A stretch of 64,000 nt of DNA, taken from NCBI GenBank assembly GCA_000697475.1, contig JNEU01000657.1, positions 1 to 64,000 on the forward strand, given 5' to 3'. The notes beneath the pieces are model-generated. The model made no database searches. It had not been told where the DNA came from and saw only the letters and a program-made list of their open reading frames with translations. The stretch is from Lichtheimia corymbifera B2541 (taxonomy: Eukaryota; Mucoromycota; Mucoromycetes; Mucorales; Lichtheimiaceae). Position 1 is the stretch's first letter; every line of letters begins with the position of its first letter. This document shows, one piece after another, positions 35,096-47,339 of this stretch. The position numbers and the translations under genes were made by a program.

Positions 35096-36319
35096 GAACA
35101 AACGAGACGCCCGAGAAAGAAAGCAAAAGGAAAAAGGAAAAAATAGTGCTTGTAAAAAGCGCCCACTTCAGCGAGTTCAGGCTGACAAACAAGTGGAGGG
35201 AGAAAAGAAAGTGAGAGAGAGCGAGATGCGTACTGGAGGATAACAGTGTGTTTCGTCGAATGACTCCGAATCGAGAGTGGGTAACACATCTTCAAAAGAC
35301 ACATGCCAAATACCCAACACTTGCAACTTTATAGATAGTTTGAATATCAACAACAAGCTGGATGCTCTATCTCATGGATCAACATCATAGTTGCTGTGGT
35401 CCCCAAACGCTTTGACAGCCCATTGCATTGCATACTCAAACTCAGTGACAGCTTGATTGGATATCTGATGTTCCTTTCTTTACTATCCCACCCAATCACA
35501 CAAGCTTGCAGGCATACAACTTGCAAGCAAGAATAATCACACCACTTGAAGGGACACGTCTTGTAATCCACCTTTGATGCAGCAAATATGGATATCAAAT
35601 ACTACTTTTCTTCGTATCACCATGGAAAGACCTAGATCTCATCATCATTGCTCCAGGTGACACTTTTGTATCAATAGGATCATCCTATTGGTCACATCTC
35701 TTTACTTTTACTGTACTCATCTATAAATTGCCTTCGATCTTTGAGGCTTAAGGTTGACATCTCGCAAGCTGATAGACACCTCCTGCCTCTTTCCTTCCTC
35801 TTTTGAATGATGTATACAATTCAACATTATTTGGGGATTATCAATAGCATTTATCCATACTCGCATTAGCAATTAGGATGGACTTCCCTTTTGGGGATGT
35901 TCTTTGTCTTTGATAATGAAATCATCTTCTGTTGGTTAAAATTAATAATGATCAGCGATAGTAGTAGACAATGGATGTGCCCATTATCATTTACATGTAT
36001 TTGCTTTGCACGCCCAATGGCATCCTGCGTCCTATTTCAAATGCTTTGAAAATATGCTCTCGCTCTTTTTAATCTCTTACTTTATCTCTCTTTATACCAT
36101 TATAATGATTCTTGGTAGCTAAACGTTAGTAAACGATGCAAAAGTTCCCTTTTTTTCATAAGGGCAAAGCTGACAAAAATAAAACTCGGACCACGCATGA
36201 CTATTACCGAGTTCAGCTCCGTTTCGAGTACGTATCTGGACCCCGTATTACATGTATCTTCTTGGTTCATGATGCATAAACCATCCAGGTTGTCATACGC
36301 AGTAGTGCGATACTACTAG

Positions 36320-36568
36320 TCATACTAATAGCTGGCGGAGTCCAGTATTTTTAGGACCTATCTGGTAGAAAAAAAGTGGCGACGATATCAAATCACACCA
36401 CCCATTGGTATAGGATTTGGCAATGCCAATCCCCCACAATATACGTTGAAAGGATCGACTTTTGTAAACCAAAGCACGCAAAACGGTGTCACTGAGGTCA
36501 TCGTTGGTCCCAGGTACGTATCCTCGTTTGTGTAACCTTTGCCATTCTCGCGTGTGCATATGGCTCAT
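36320..36568 (-). other. Isolated protein-like fragment
   Basis: An 82-codon frame from ATG 36568 (MSHMHTREWQRLHKRGYVPG, then ALVYKSRSFQRILWGIGIAK) with balanced, protein-like composition and an open lead-in back to a TACAG acceptor-like site near 36620. There is no recognisable family and no partner exon. It may be an exon of an unsolved gene or a relic. Confidence 0.25.
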
Positions 36569-37477
36569 CCGGTTGTCCCGTTTGGCATTTTTGATAAAAC
36601 TACTTTTTTTCCTGTATCAGTTATAGGTATCAGGAACGCCTACTGAATGCAAATGGCATGGATGGGTGTATCGAGGAAAAATTATTTTGGGCTACTCGTG
36701 AGAACGATCATGGATATGTTATCAGATCTTCATTTTCGACAACTATTGTGTAACCAAGATAGAATGGCAACAGCCTAAAATGCGATGTTTTGTGTATATT
36801 TGTGTATCAACCAGCTCACAACACCGTCAGACAAAGGGCATCTGTGTTGTGCTATGTATGCTGCACCCCATCATGTATGCCTTGACTTTCCATCATAGGA
36901 ATATACTACATGAATCTAATTCTTAGGGTGTGTCTCATGTCCTCCTCCTCCAAGTCATCAGCTTCCTCACTTTGCGATGGGATACATAAAGAGAAAAAGA
37001 GGGTGAGGGAAAAAAACATCCTTGTTTGTTGCAGACTGGTTAATATAGCGTCAGGTGTTTTTGCTTGTGCATTACAGGTGTGCGTGTGTGTGGTTTTTCT
37101 TTTCTATCATTTGCATATGAAATGGTGGAGAATGGATGGAACGATATAAAAAGACCCGCCATATTATTATCTGATAGGAAGATGCGGGTAGTGGTGTTGG
37201 TGGTAGTTGAAAATGATAGAAAAATGCATAAGGGTATACGAATGGTTACGCAAGAAGCAATCAGTGATGGGTTTAGTAGTGGCAGTCAGCGGGGGGCTAA
37301 TGGCATGATCTGATAATCGAGAGGAGCCACAAAATTGGGGGACATGAATGTCATCAGATACGAAGGTGAACGACACTGTGATTGGACAACCAGTATATCT
37401 CGTCTCCCAAGCAACTCATCAGATAAAACAAAAACACCTATTTGCATAGTCGTACGTGATAATGCGTGCGTGGTCGA

Positions 37478-37484
37478 TATAAAA
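37478..37484 (+). promoter_or_regulatory. TATA box of the PPR gene
   Basis: TATAAAA, about 67 nt before the chosen ATG at 37551. Confidence 0.5.
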
Positions 37485-37550
37485 GCTGATCATCTTGATG
37501 ATTGGCATGATTACTTTCCACATTTCTTTTTTACATTCCCCTTTATCATT

Positions 37551-40500
37551 ATGCATATCTCTACCGCACAACATCATAGCGTTTCATCAACATCCACACA
37601 TCACTGCAACAAGCGAAAAAAGTCATCTACACAACACCATCGTCATCGTCAAGGTGGACGAAGACAACACAAGACGTCTATGCATACATCATCCAGTGAG
37701 AATGATAGTAGCAGTAGCACTAGCGGCGATGATGACGATGAGCTCTTCCTTCTCACACCTCCACCATCACCCCCTGCTTCTCCACAATTACTGTCCAGCA
37801 AGGATGAGACACGTGTGGCAGATGAACGACTGCTGGCAGCCAAGCGTCAAGGCCAACTTCGAGCCGTGATGAATGAATTTGCAGCCATCAAACGCCAAGG
37901 ATACGTGTTGAGCGAACGAACTTATAGTATTGTGTTGGATGCACATACCACATTGCGACGCGAAGGATCCCCAATGACACATATGTTACAAGGTAAGAAC
38001 TTATTTTATGAAGGCTATATCTATAATAGGTGACTGACATATGACTCCCTTTATTAGTATATGAAGAGATGCTAGCTGCTGGTATTGAAACAAGTGCCAA
38101 TACATATTCAGTGATGATTCGAGCATTGTGCAAGCGAGATATCGAGGTCCAAAAGACGATTGCCATGTTGAAGCGCCAATCAGAAAGAGCGGGTGGATTT
38201 GTTGTGGGGAGCAGCCGTAAGCACCAACAACAGCAGGATGACCTTGTTCAATTACAGCAAGAAGGCAACGCGAAAAAGGCACTTGGATTATTTGACAAGG
38301 CACTTGCACAAGGATGTATCCACGAGTTGCAGATGGATGCTTTCAATCAACTGTTGCGCGTCTTGTCCCATCATGGTGATACAACGGGTGCTATGCATGT
38401 ATACGACCAAATGGATGCCATGCCAAAGTCGAGTGTCACCTATGCAGCTCTTATCAACTTGTTCGGCCGTGTGGGTGATATCGATGCTGCTCTTGTCTAC
38501 TTTGATCAATACATTTCTTCCACCACCACCGACACTCCATGCTGCCACGTTTACACCGCATTGGTTGACGCCTATCTCAAATGTGGTCTTGTTGACAAGG
38601 CACTTCACACCGTCACCCATGCCATTCCCGCCAACCGTGTCAAGATCACCACCATTCCATACAATGCTATTATCCGCCATTACTGTGCTCATGACCGAAT
38701 GCCCGATGCCGAGACGTTGGTGGCGAATATGGCGGTAGCACCTGATTCGAGCAGCTACGGTCCTATTCTTTCAGCATATTGTCAAGCAAATGATTTCAAC
38801 AAGGCAAACGAGCTCTATGCATGCTTACTTCGCACCGATATCAGCAAAGCGTATGGCAACTTGGCCAACTATGCCTTGTTATGTCTTCGTCACGGTGATC
38901 CTGCCAAGGCTCTCGAGGTGGTCAATGATATGCGCTGTGCAGGCTTGGAACCTGACGCAGTACTCTCGGAACAAATTATCATGTGCTTTTTGCAACAAGG
39001 ACTGGTCAAGGATGCAACAAGTGCTTTGGACAAGGTGATCCGTGTCATGTCAACTCGCTCCATTACCAAAGCTACGCCAAGACTCACCCATACTGCAGCT
39101 TGCATTACTGATGCGATCGATGGAAAGGATGGATGGTTGGATCTATTGGCAGTAGCACGAGCCCTCTTGAACGGTGCAGTGCAGCTACCTACCGCATTGG
39201 CTGATCGTATTGTCACGTGTTACCAGCAAAAGGAGGAGGCTAGTGATTCAGATATCGTATTGGAAGCAGCTCTTGGATGCACCTGCCTCAAGGATGAACA
39301 AGCATTCGCCGCCTTTGTTCTGGGTGTACAACAACGTAGCACATCTCAAGTGTCTCAGGATCTGATATTGCGCGTGCTTGCACGTTTGGATGGCAAGAAT
39401 GCAACCCTTTGGAAGAATGCCTTTGATCAGCAACAGCAGCAACAGCAAGCCATGATGAACCCACAACAAGCTTCTGAATGTATCTCCAAGCAAGTCATGC
39501 GTGCTGTGGTAGCTGGCGATGTGATGGAGGCTGTGAGGATTGTGCGTGAAGAGTTGGTAGCCAAGGAGATTGTACCTGCCCCTGAAACGATGAGAGATGC
39601 CATTGCATTGGCTGGCAAGCAAGGTCACCTGTCATCAGCACACACAATGTATGAGCTCAGCATGCGGATGTATCAAGAGCATTTGGATCAAGAACGGGCA
39701 CAAAAGGCAGTGTACATGGCAACGAACAGCATCTTGATTGGCCATGCACAGCAAGGCGATATGGTTCAAGCCAAGGAGTATTATGATGCTATCAAGCGCA
39801 TGGGTCAATATCCTGATGGCAATGCTTATGCAAGTCTCTTACTCGGCATGGCTCACAGCGCAAACACCACCGATGAAGCAGCCGATGCACTTATCATTTA
39901 TGACGAGGCGAAGCGTCATCACGTCAAGCCTACCACCTTTTTCTACAATGTTGTCATTTCCAAGCTCGCCAAAGCTCGTAAATTGGAGCCTGCTTTACGT
40001 TTATTCGATGAGATGCAACGACTCTTCAAGCTTACGCCTAATATCATTACCTATGGTGCTGTGATCTCGGCTTGTGTGAGGGCAGGTTCTGAGGCTCATG
40101 CTTGCCGTCTCTTTGATGAGATGTTGCTTCGACGTCGTGGCGGTTGTCAAGATGAGTTACGGATTGGTCCTTTCAACAACATGATTCAATTTTACGTTCG
40201 TCAGCAGCCTGATCGTCCACGTGCCTTGTTTTATTTTGAGCAACTCAAGAAATACAACATCCAACCTTCGGCCCATACTTACAAGCTTTTGTTGGAGGCT
40301 TATTCCACCATTGCACCTTTCGACATGGATGCAGCTCACCACCTTCTTGATCATGTGATTGCTCGACCTCAACCAACCCATTATGCTACTCTTATTTATG
40401 CTTATGGAACCATCCACAAAGACATTCATCGTGCACAGCAAGTATTCGATCAAGTCGTCCCCAGCAACCAGGATGTGGAAGTTGTGTACCAAGCCATGCT

Positions 40501-40858
40501 CGATACACTTATTTCGAATGACCAATTGGAACGTGCCGAGCAAGTCTACAAGCAAATGAGTCGTCGTATCACCAACAAGAGCTCGTCACCTTACATTGAA
40601 AACCTGTTATTGCGTGGTTATGGTCAACGCGGCTGGATTAGCAAGGCTGAAGAACTATTTGAACGTATGTCGGATGATAAGTCTTCTTCACCCAAGGGTA
40701 CTGTGGTGCGCGAACCATCCACTTATGAAGCTATGGTGCGTGCTTATCTTGACAACAACCTTGTCCCCAAGGCCAAATGTATCCTCGATCGCATGATGTC
40801 TCGCCAATTTCCCGATAGGGTCGTGGCTTCTGTAGCTGCATTGATCCTCGCTCATTAA
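37551..40858 (+). CDS. Large pentatricopeptide-repeat (PPR) protein
   Basis: Two exons, 37551-37992 and 38058-40858, give 1080 aa. The intron has a GTAAGA donor and a TTAG acceptor in phase. The first about 95 residues are His/Ser-rich and acidic. The rest is a long array of roughly 35-residue helical hairpins. Typical units are TYSVMIRALCKRDIEV, TYAALINLFGRVGDIDAALV, VYTALVDAYLKCGLVDKAL, FYNVVISKLAKARKLEPALR and TYGAVISACVRAGSEAHA, the classic PPR pattern with position-specific N/D and T/S residues. PPR proteins bind organellar RNA in a sequence-specific way, usually for mitochondrial mRNA processing or translation. No catalytic domain is attached. An obvious presequence is not seen at this start, so the true N-terminus may differ. 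AATAAA lies at 40947-40952. Confidence 0.93.
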
Positions 40859-41328
40859 TCTCATCCTCCTCCTCCCATTCATTCCCTTCTATCATTTGTA
40901 TATATCTTACTACTCCATCTATGACTGTTTATATATGCCCATTTCAAATAAATCTTGCCTGTACATACAATGAAAATGATGCAGTTATACACATGTATTG
41001 TAAAAGTGTATTAGATCAACCATTATTAATAAAAAAGAAGAATACAAGGTATATAGCTATATTTCTATTTGCAGTGGAATGAGGGAGAGAAAGCACCTCA
41101 CTCTCGTGTTTCTATAGGATTGTTCTGGATCATCGCACCGCCTGAATCCATGGTGACGTGCCATCCAACTTTTCTACCAGTCCTTTCCGACAATCGATAT
41201 CCATTACCAACGAATACATGTGTATGCGTGTGTGTGTGTGTGTCCTGCACATGGTTCCCTTCCCTGAGACTGGACACTGGTGATGTTTGGTGTGCGTGTG
41301 TATGTGTGCGTCTATGGATCCGTAATGA
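40859..41328. repeat. Convergent 3' region with GT microsatellite
   Basis: AATAAA for the PPR gene at 40947-40952, and a (GT)n tract at about 41219-41243 in the 3' region of the DUF1746 gene. No gene is seen. Confidence 0.5.
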
Positions 41329-42083
41329 TTATACCGGTAATCGATCGATTGGGTCTTGTTCCTGGGGTGTTGGCTGCATAATGGATTGCAAGGATGACTT
41401 GAGTTCAATCTCCATCACCATATCATCGGTACGATAAAATGGATCACGATCATCTTGTTGTTCTTCTCGATTCCTTGATGAATTTGAAGATGGAAGCATC
41501 AATGTAAGTGTTTCAGCACCGAGAGCGGGAACCAATGCTGGAGGTACAGGGACCGTAGTAGCAACGAGATCATTTTGCAGTGACAAATTGAAGGTCATAA
41601 AGATGCGTATCATTTGTAATGCATAGATCATCAAATCCAACCATATCAGCCGTAGTATACTCGCATGCGTCACTATCACACACCATATCCGTATTAATGA
41701 TAATGTCGAGTCATCCTCTCTTGCATACTTACCGTTGCCAACAAAGTCAATCAGGATGCCAGGTTGCCCCGGTTCACTCAAGCCATGTATCAATATACAT
41801 ATCCCAAGCTCGGCTGTTACGACACCAGTTGCTGTTCGTAGTGTTCGTGGCAATGCCCTTGATGAAAGCAGCGGCTAATAAAGACAACACGCCATCAGTT
41901 GAACATAGTTTTGGTGGGTGGGGGGGAGGTAGTCATGGTGACTATGCATAAGTATACCAGTTGTAAAAAGACACGAAAGATGAGAAGGAGTAAGCTTGCA
42001 TCCAGAAAGTAAATGTACACAAAGTGATAGTATAAAAGTGAATCAAGCGACTTTATAACATGAAGCTTGCTTTGGATGCCCAT
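41329..42083 (-). CDS. DUF1746 multi-pass membrane protein (Dsc4-like)
   Basis: Three exons, 42083-41958, 41874-41733 and 41672-41329, give 203 aa. The first exon holds a hydrophobic segment (HFVYIYFLDASLLLLIFRVF), the second PRTLRTATGVVTAELGICIL and a G-x-LIDFVGN motif, and the third ILRLIWLDLMIYALQMI. This order (helix, RTL-type motif, LIDF(I/V)G, LDLLI-ALQ) is the fungal DUF1746 pattern found in subunit 4 of the Dsc E3 ubiquitin ligase complex of fission yeast. That complex works in the Golgi/ER in SREBP activation or membrane-protein degradation. The assignment to Dsc4 is from family memory. The C-terminus is a soluble acidic tail. It is divergent from NPR2. Confidence 0.78.
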
Positions 42084-42555
42084 TGAATAAATGTCGACGG
42101 TAAAAAGGCGTATGAACACCCCAGTCAAGTACGCTCCGGACTTGGAAAGTAGGTTCAAGAGCGATACTATAGCTGCATGCATTTACTATGCGTACTACTT
42201 TACAATGATAATGCCTTGCTACGAGCATAAGACAATGAAACCTGTGATGGATATCATTTGTTATATACGCGCAATCATTAAACATGTATCAAAGACGAGC
42301 TTCTACTGGATTATTATAGTAGCTTTCCGCCCCGTAAACCACCATGTCCCTCAATCAATGAATGCATTTAGCATGTCACTTATCAGCGTTTTATTCTGAT
42401 CGTTGTAATGATGTACGTCTCTATGTTATGTTGGTAGTGGAATCAAGCCTGCTTCAAAGCTATATGCAATTTGGCCTAGTCACGTGGACCACGCTAATCA
42501 CCAAGGAATCAATTCTCAAGCCCGCTTGTTGCTCCTCAACCGCTCTTTTCTGCAT

Positions 42556-44402
42556 ATGGAATTCCAAGGCTTTCCCCGTATCCACAGTATTTTCTATGCC
42601 CTCTTCGATGTCCATATTGGCAGTGTCGTCCGACATCAAGTGCCAGAAGGCAGCATTGCCGCGCATGAACCTGGAAGTGAAAAAGCAGCGGCATCCACGA
42701 ACAACAACCACACCACTACCACCGCGTCCACCAAGACCAGCAAATCGTTGATTGACTTTGACACGATCCGAGAGTACATTATTCCCAAACCGCAGCTGTA
42801 TAAACGCCTAGTCACCGTTTCCATTGACAAGTACAAAGTGCTTGGGTTTCCTGTCGCCATTCGCAACCACGAAAAGTACGAACAAATTCGCAACGAGTTC
42901 CGGTTCAATCTTTGCTTTGTCTTTGAACGAGACGCTGAAACAAGCAGCTATGAGGGTGTTGTCAGTAAACTGGCACGCGTACTTGAAGTATTGGAGGTAC
43001 GTAGGTGTATACTAAGGTTCACTACTTTTGAGAGTGCTAACCTTATCCCATTTGCATAAGATTGAATGCAACTTTTTATCCGAGGATGCCAAACCCGACA
43101 GCCAGACCAATGCCGTGCAAAATATCATCGAACAGCTCTTTGAGGACTTGAATAGTTATTGCGAATGCCAAATACCCATCAGTACGTATGAGATGGGGGC
43201 CCAATGCATGATATATATATTCATCCGCTATATGTCGTTCGTAGATGCTTCAAATACCATCAATCTCAAGCTATTCCCGACCTATCCCAATCCTCCTGTT
43301 GTGCATGATTATCAGGTACCTGTCAGTACGGTCGATCTCAAGCAGATGATCACACCTAATTGGGATCTCACGGTGCAAAAGGCAAGTAAACATCTTGATG
43401 GAATTGGATGGATGACCAGGCTAACTCGATGATCGATCATAGATTGCTGCACATATCAATGGAATTCACCACGTCAGAGGCGTTGCCGACAGAGCCAATG
43501 TCAAAGCACAATGGGCGAGACAAGCGATTCAACATCTACTGTAAGTTGTTATTCAAGCATATACTATGACACATTATTAATACATGCCAATACAGGTACT
43601 ATGGATGCATCATCATGACGGATATCTTCCAATTTTCCAACGTATATGCTGTCAAACAAGAGATCACACGTATGCTTGATGAAAATAATGGCTTGGCCCA
43701 GGAATGCTTACAATATATTACGCTACCAAGTAGGTTAGAAAACAGAGATCATAGGATGAGATAACTAACATCTCGCTATGGTAGATGCTACACCACCTCC
43801 TTGGCCACGAGTATTCGCACTCTATTGTGGTTTACAGTATGGGTTATCTGTACGAGATTGGATCGCGGAACATCAAGTAGCAACATTACCTATTGATGTC
43901 AGGTAAATGGAAAGAGGGCGATTTTTTTTCATCACACAAATGGTTTTAACCAAGATGGTGTAGGCGCTTTATATCCTTTGGCGTCATCAAAGGGTTGATT
44001 TACCGTGTCCACAAGTACCCCATTCTTACACCGCTTGATTCATCCAATGATACCCAGCTCGGTTTGCCATCCAAAGACCAATACGCAACTATTATCAATG
44101 CCAACACAGGATCTCATATTCACCCGGACATCATCCCTTATCTCGACGGCTTACATCATTACGATGAAATATGCACAGCATTGCGGTGTTCTCCTCAGGA
44201 ACTTGATGAACAACTACAAGGAACATCTGACAATGCAACATGGCGATCATCTTCTACTCGAGTGGCTGTTTCAACTGCTGATAATAACACGGAGCGGTAT
44301 CGTGGTGAATACGAGCAACATCAGCAAAACATGGATGACGCTGATGAAGATTTCGATGCTTATGACAAGGCACAATGGACCGTCAAGTTCATTTATCGGT
44401 AA
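42556..44402 (+). CDS. NPR2: Nitrogen permease regulator 2 (GATOR1/SEACIT subunit)
   Basis: Seven exons, 42556-42996, 43061-43181, 43245-43381, 43443-43540, 43596-43729, 43785-43902 and 43964-44402, give 495 aa with all phases closing. The N-terminus MEFQGFPRIHSIFYALFDVH followed by HQVPEG is diagnostic of Npr2. The middle includes WDLTVQ joined to KIAAHINGIHHV and YYGCIIMTDIFQFSNVYAV, and the C-terminus FGVIKGLIYRVHKYP. Npr2 with Npr3 and Iml1 forms the GTPase-activating complex that restrains TORC1 when nitrogen or amino acids are low, at the vacuole. The third intron uses a GC donor (see separate entry). It is convergent with the glycosyltransferase gene. Confidence 0.95.
43382..43442 (+). 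other. GC-AG intron in NPR2
   Basis: The donor reads AAG|GCAAGT, a perfect U1 match except C at +2, and the acceptor ends CATAG. Removal keeps frame and joins WDLTVQK to IAAHINGI, the family sequence. The only nearby GT (43386) gives a frame without family similarity. Confidence 0.8.
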
Positions 44403-44567
44403 CCCGCACGGCGATAGAGCTATTTACTACTACTTGTACGATATTTGTAAATATAGAAATTAAAAAGAACATTATAATCACTACTACTACTTGTAAACGT
44501 TTATTCTTATTGTATTGTATTAACCCTTGACTTTGTTTGTGAGTTGGGTTGGGTGAGGGAGGAGGTT
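44403..44567. terminator. Convergent 3' ends of NPR2 and the glycosyltransferase
   Basis: A 165-nt AT-rich spacer. On the minus strand AATAAA occurs at about 44499-44504, suited to the glycosyltransferase transcript. Confidence 0.4.
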
Positions 44568-46372
44568 CTAGTCGGTCTTCATTTTGATTCTCAATTGTTC
44601 CTTCAAAAAGACAAAAAGACGATAGGATAGTAGGATACTGGCTGCAACCAAGATGAATAATCCCAAGTATAAGTCGTAGTTGTTTCGCTTGAGGAATGAT
44701 AGGTTCCGTGCAATATCCCGTCGATGAGGCAATTTTCCATCTTTATCAGCAGTGAATGCCACCTCTTCTACAAGGTCGGTAGCACGAGCGAGAGCATGTG
44801 TTGCATGTATCTGCACAATAGCTTGTAAGCGCTGCATGGCTTGTTGCATGACGCCCTTTTCGTCCTTTAGCACTTTGGCAAGTGAAGTGATCATCGTCTT
44901 TGCATCCGCTTCCGGAAGCACAAACCACACCCCGCCAGCGGTTCGTTCAAAGTGTAGGGAGTTGGAGATCATATCGCCAAAGAAGGCTGCAAAAAGCATG
45001 CGTTTGCTGTAATAGGCAGCTTCATAGATAGATGAAGCACCACCATGTGTGACAAAGGTGATGGTAGATGGATGGCGTAAAATAGCTTTTTGTGGTGCCC
45101 ATGGTAAGATACGGCCCACCTTTTGGAATTCAGTGCTGTTGAGATAATACTTGGTGCCAGACGACGTGGTGACATGGTTGGGTAGTGGTGTACCAGGTGT
45201 AGCGGACCAAATGAACCCATCCATTCCTCCAGCCTCGTAATTTTCCAGTAGCATCAACAAGACGCGTGTGGACATTTCGACCGTAGTGGGCTTTACAAAT
45301 TGCCCAAAGGCAACATAAACAACCTTTTCACGTTCATCCAAATATTGCTCCAAGCCAGGGTCCAGTTTCCCTGGTGATGATGTAATGTCATCACTATAAA
45401 TTGGACCCACCATCTCCACCAACGGTCCCATGGGTCTTGGTGGCTCAAACCCGTACAAGTTATTCACCAGCTTTAATGCATCCTCCCACCGCTTGTTGTT
45501 GATACCCAAAGAGACTGGCCATGGGGCAAACTCCAAATGCCAAAGAAGCTGAGCACGCCATATGAAAGCATCATAAAAACGTCGTGCATATGACATGTTC
45601 TCGGTTGTGCTATCCGACATACGAGCAATTGGATTCAAATTTATGTATGGAGCATCCGCATCTGAAAGTAAAGGTGCATAAGTATCGGCTGAACATGCTG
45701 CTTGCTGATAGGCATACCATCTGCTTCATTGATCACCAATGTAATGATAAGCGGAAGCTTTGAATCTTTGACAACTTGCTGGCAGCTAAACGAAATATGA
45801 TCGCACAACACAACATCGATCGATTCGGTTTTGATAATTTCTTGGAGCGCATTATAATCTTTTCTCCCATGTGAGAAGGATCGCGGGATATGAGTATCAA
45901 ACCATCACCTACTTGTAGCATATTCCCGCAAATTGTTTTCTTTGTAAACCTTGGGTGCATCGAATGATACAGGCCACCTGAGCCTATGTGTGATAGGGGG
46001 GAATTTCTTGTAAGGGGATGCACCAATAGAAGACGTGTTGATATGTGGGTAGGCATTGGTAAATCTCAGTTCGGTGTCCTGTACATGCGTTTTGTATTTT
46101 GTGAGTCATATAAATGGCTTTTGTATGTAATGGATACTGACTGTACTAGCATAGAACACATTGTGGCCTCGTTTATGTAGCTGATCCAATATTCTTATTA
46201 CCCAGCTGTTATGGGATGCTCCACCACCTGCTGAACTGAAGAGGATGTTCTTAGGAGTGGTCCTAAACTTAGCACCATCTCCACCATAGCTCGCTTGCTT
46301 CAATCCACTTTCGGCATAGGTTGATACTGCAATCAATAGCACCAGAAGAAAAGAGAGTGCTCGCCAAACCAT
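44568..46372 (-). CDS. ER-type UDP-glycosyltransferase, intact copy
   Basis: Four exons, 46372-46142, 46078-45913, 45858-45718 and 45661-44568, give 543 aa with phases closing. There is a signal peptide (residues 1-20, FLLVLLIAVSTYAES). The acceptor-side N-terminal half includes NILFSSAGGGASHNSWV and IDVVLCDHISFSC. The nucleotide-sugar half has VVYVAFGQF, DGFIWSATPG, WAPQKAILRHPS and FVTHGGASSIYEA, the UDPGT (GT1) pattern. A C-terminal membrane helix (LGLFILVAASILLSY) with a short basic tail makes this a type I ER membrane enzyme like animal UGTs. It should transfer sugar from a UDP-sugar to a small lipophilic acceptor or lipid; the substrate is unknown. The first donor is GTCAGT. Two broken copies follow. 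Confidence 0.92.
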
Positions 46373-46662
46373 GTTGTTGGAGCGATAGTTAGATTGCCAA
46401 GGAAAAGAAAGTTAATCAAATGGGGTGGTAAGGCTTTCCCTTTTAAAGGAGAGGAAAACGCGAGATCGTGCAAAGGGTCTCAAATAATGCATCACTTTTA
46501 GGGAGGGAAGTTTGACATTCACCATGCACTGCAGGATCGACATGATTTACAACCGCACGATACTGTTTGTGGTCGTTATAATGGTAGAAGATCGATGTAA
46601 TGTTATCATATGCGATTCATTCTTCCCGCCGGATCATTTTGATGCTCTTGTTTCTTTTTATA
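46373..46662. promoter_or_regulatory. Upstream region of the intact glycosyltransferase
   Basis: The leader and promoter between the intact gene and the first broken copy. No gene is seen. Confidence 0.35.
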
Positions 46663-47252
46663 CGCCACCTCTTCTACAAGGCCGGTAGCACGAGTGAGAG
46701 CATGTGTTGCATGTGTATGCACAATAGCTTGTAAACGCTGCATGGCTTGCTGCATGGCTCCTTTTTCATCTTTTAGCACGCTATTGAGTGCACTGTCATG
46801 GTCATCGTATCCGTTTCTTCAAGCACAAACCATAACCCTGCAGCGTTTCGTTCGAAATGCATAGCGTTGGAAATCTGATCACCGTAGAATGAGGTAAAAA
46901 GCATGCGTTTGCTGAAATAAGTAGCCTCAAATACGGATGAAGTACCACCATGCGTGACAAAAGTGACAGTGGATGGGTGGCGTAAATAGCTTTTTGCGGT
47001 GTCCATGGCATAATGCGGCCGATAGTCCGGAATTCGGTGCTATTGATATAGTACACGGTACCGGATAGCATTGTGACATGGTTAGGTAGCAGTGTACCAT
47101 GCGTAGCGCATCATATAAATCCATCCATTGCTCCAGCCTCGTAATTTTCCAAGAGCATATGTAATAAGCGGGTAGATGTCTCAATCGTGTAGGCCTTTGC
47201 AAATTGCCCAAAAGCAACATACACTACTTTTTGATGTGCGTCCAAATATGTA
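46663..47252 (-). pseudogene. Truncated UDP-glycosyltransferase pseudogene 1
   Basis: About 590 nt that align colinearly with 44757-45345 of the intact copy, i.e. only the nucleotide-sugar-binding half. Motifs remain recognisable (FGQFAKA, WTPQKAI, HPSTVTFVTHGGTSSVFEA, FERNAAGLWFVLEE). Three lesions are visible: TGG to TGA at 47113-47111 (DGFI-stop), loss of one A near 46985 relative to the intact copy, and a deletion near 46793 that shifts the frame into a stop. There is no signal-peptide exon and no C-terminal membrane helix. It is therefore a dead, truncated duplicate. Confidence 0.88.
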
Positions 47253-47339
47253 ATGCAATCAACACCACCCATTAGGAGAAAGCAAATCCATCACGCTTAC
47301 AGCATAGATAAAACATAAAGATACCTGTTTCCCAACAAT

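Larger units (their letters stand above)
35096..37550. other. Long intergenic region
   Basis: Contains the bZIP promoter (left), a protein-like fragment at 36320-36568 described separately, and the PPR-gene promoter with TATAAAA at 37478-37484. No intact gene is supported. Confidence 0.4.

Noticed and set aside
43384..43432. Use of the in-frame GT at 43386 or read-through in NPR2
   Set aside because: Read-through stops at 43430-43432 and the GT donor gives a frame unlike Npr2. The GC donor restores the family sequence.
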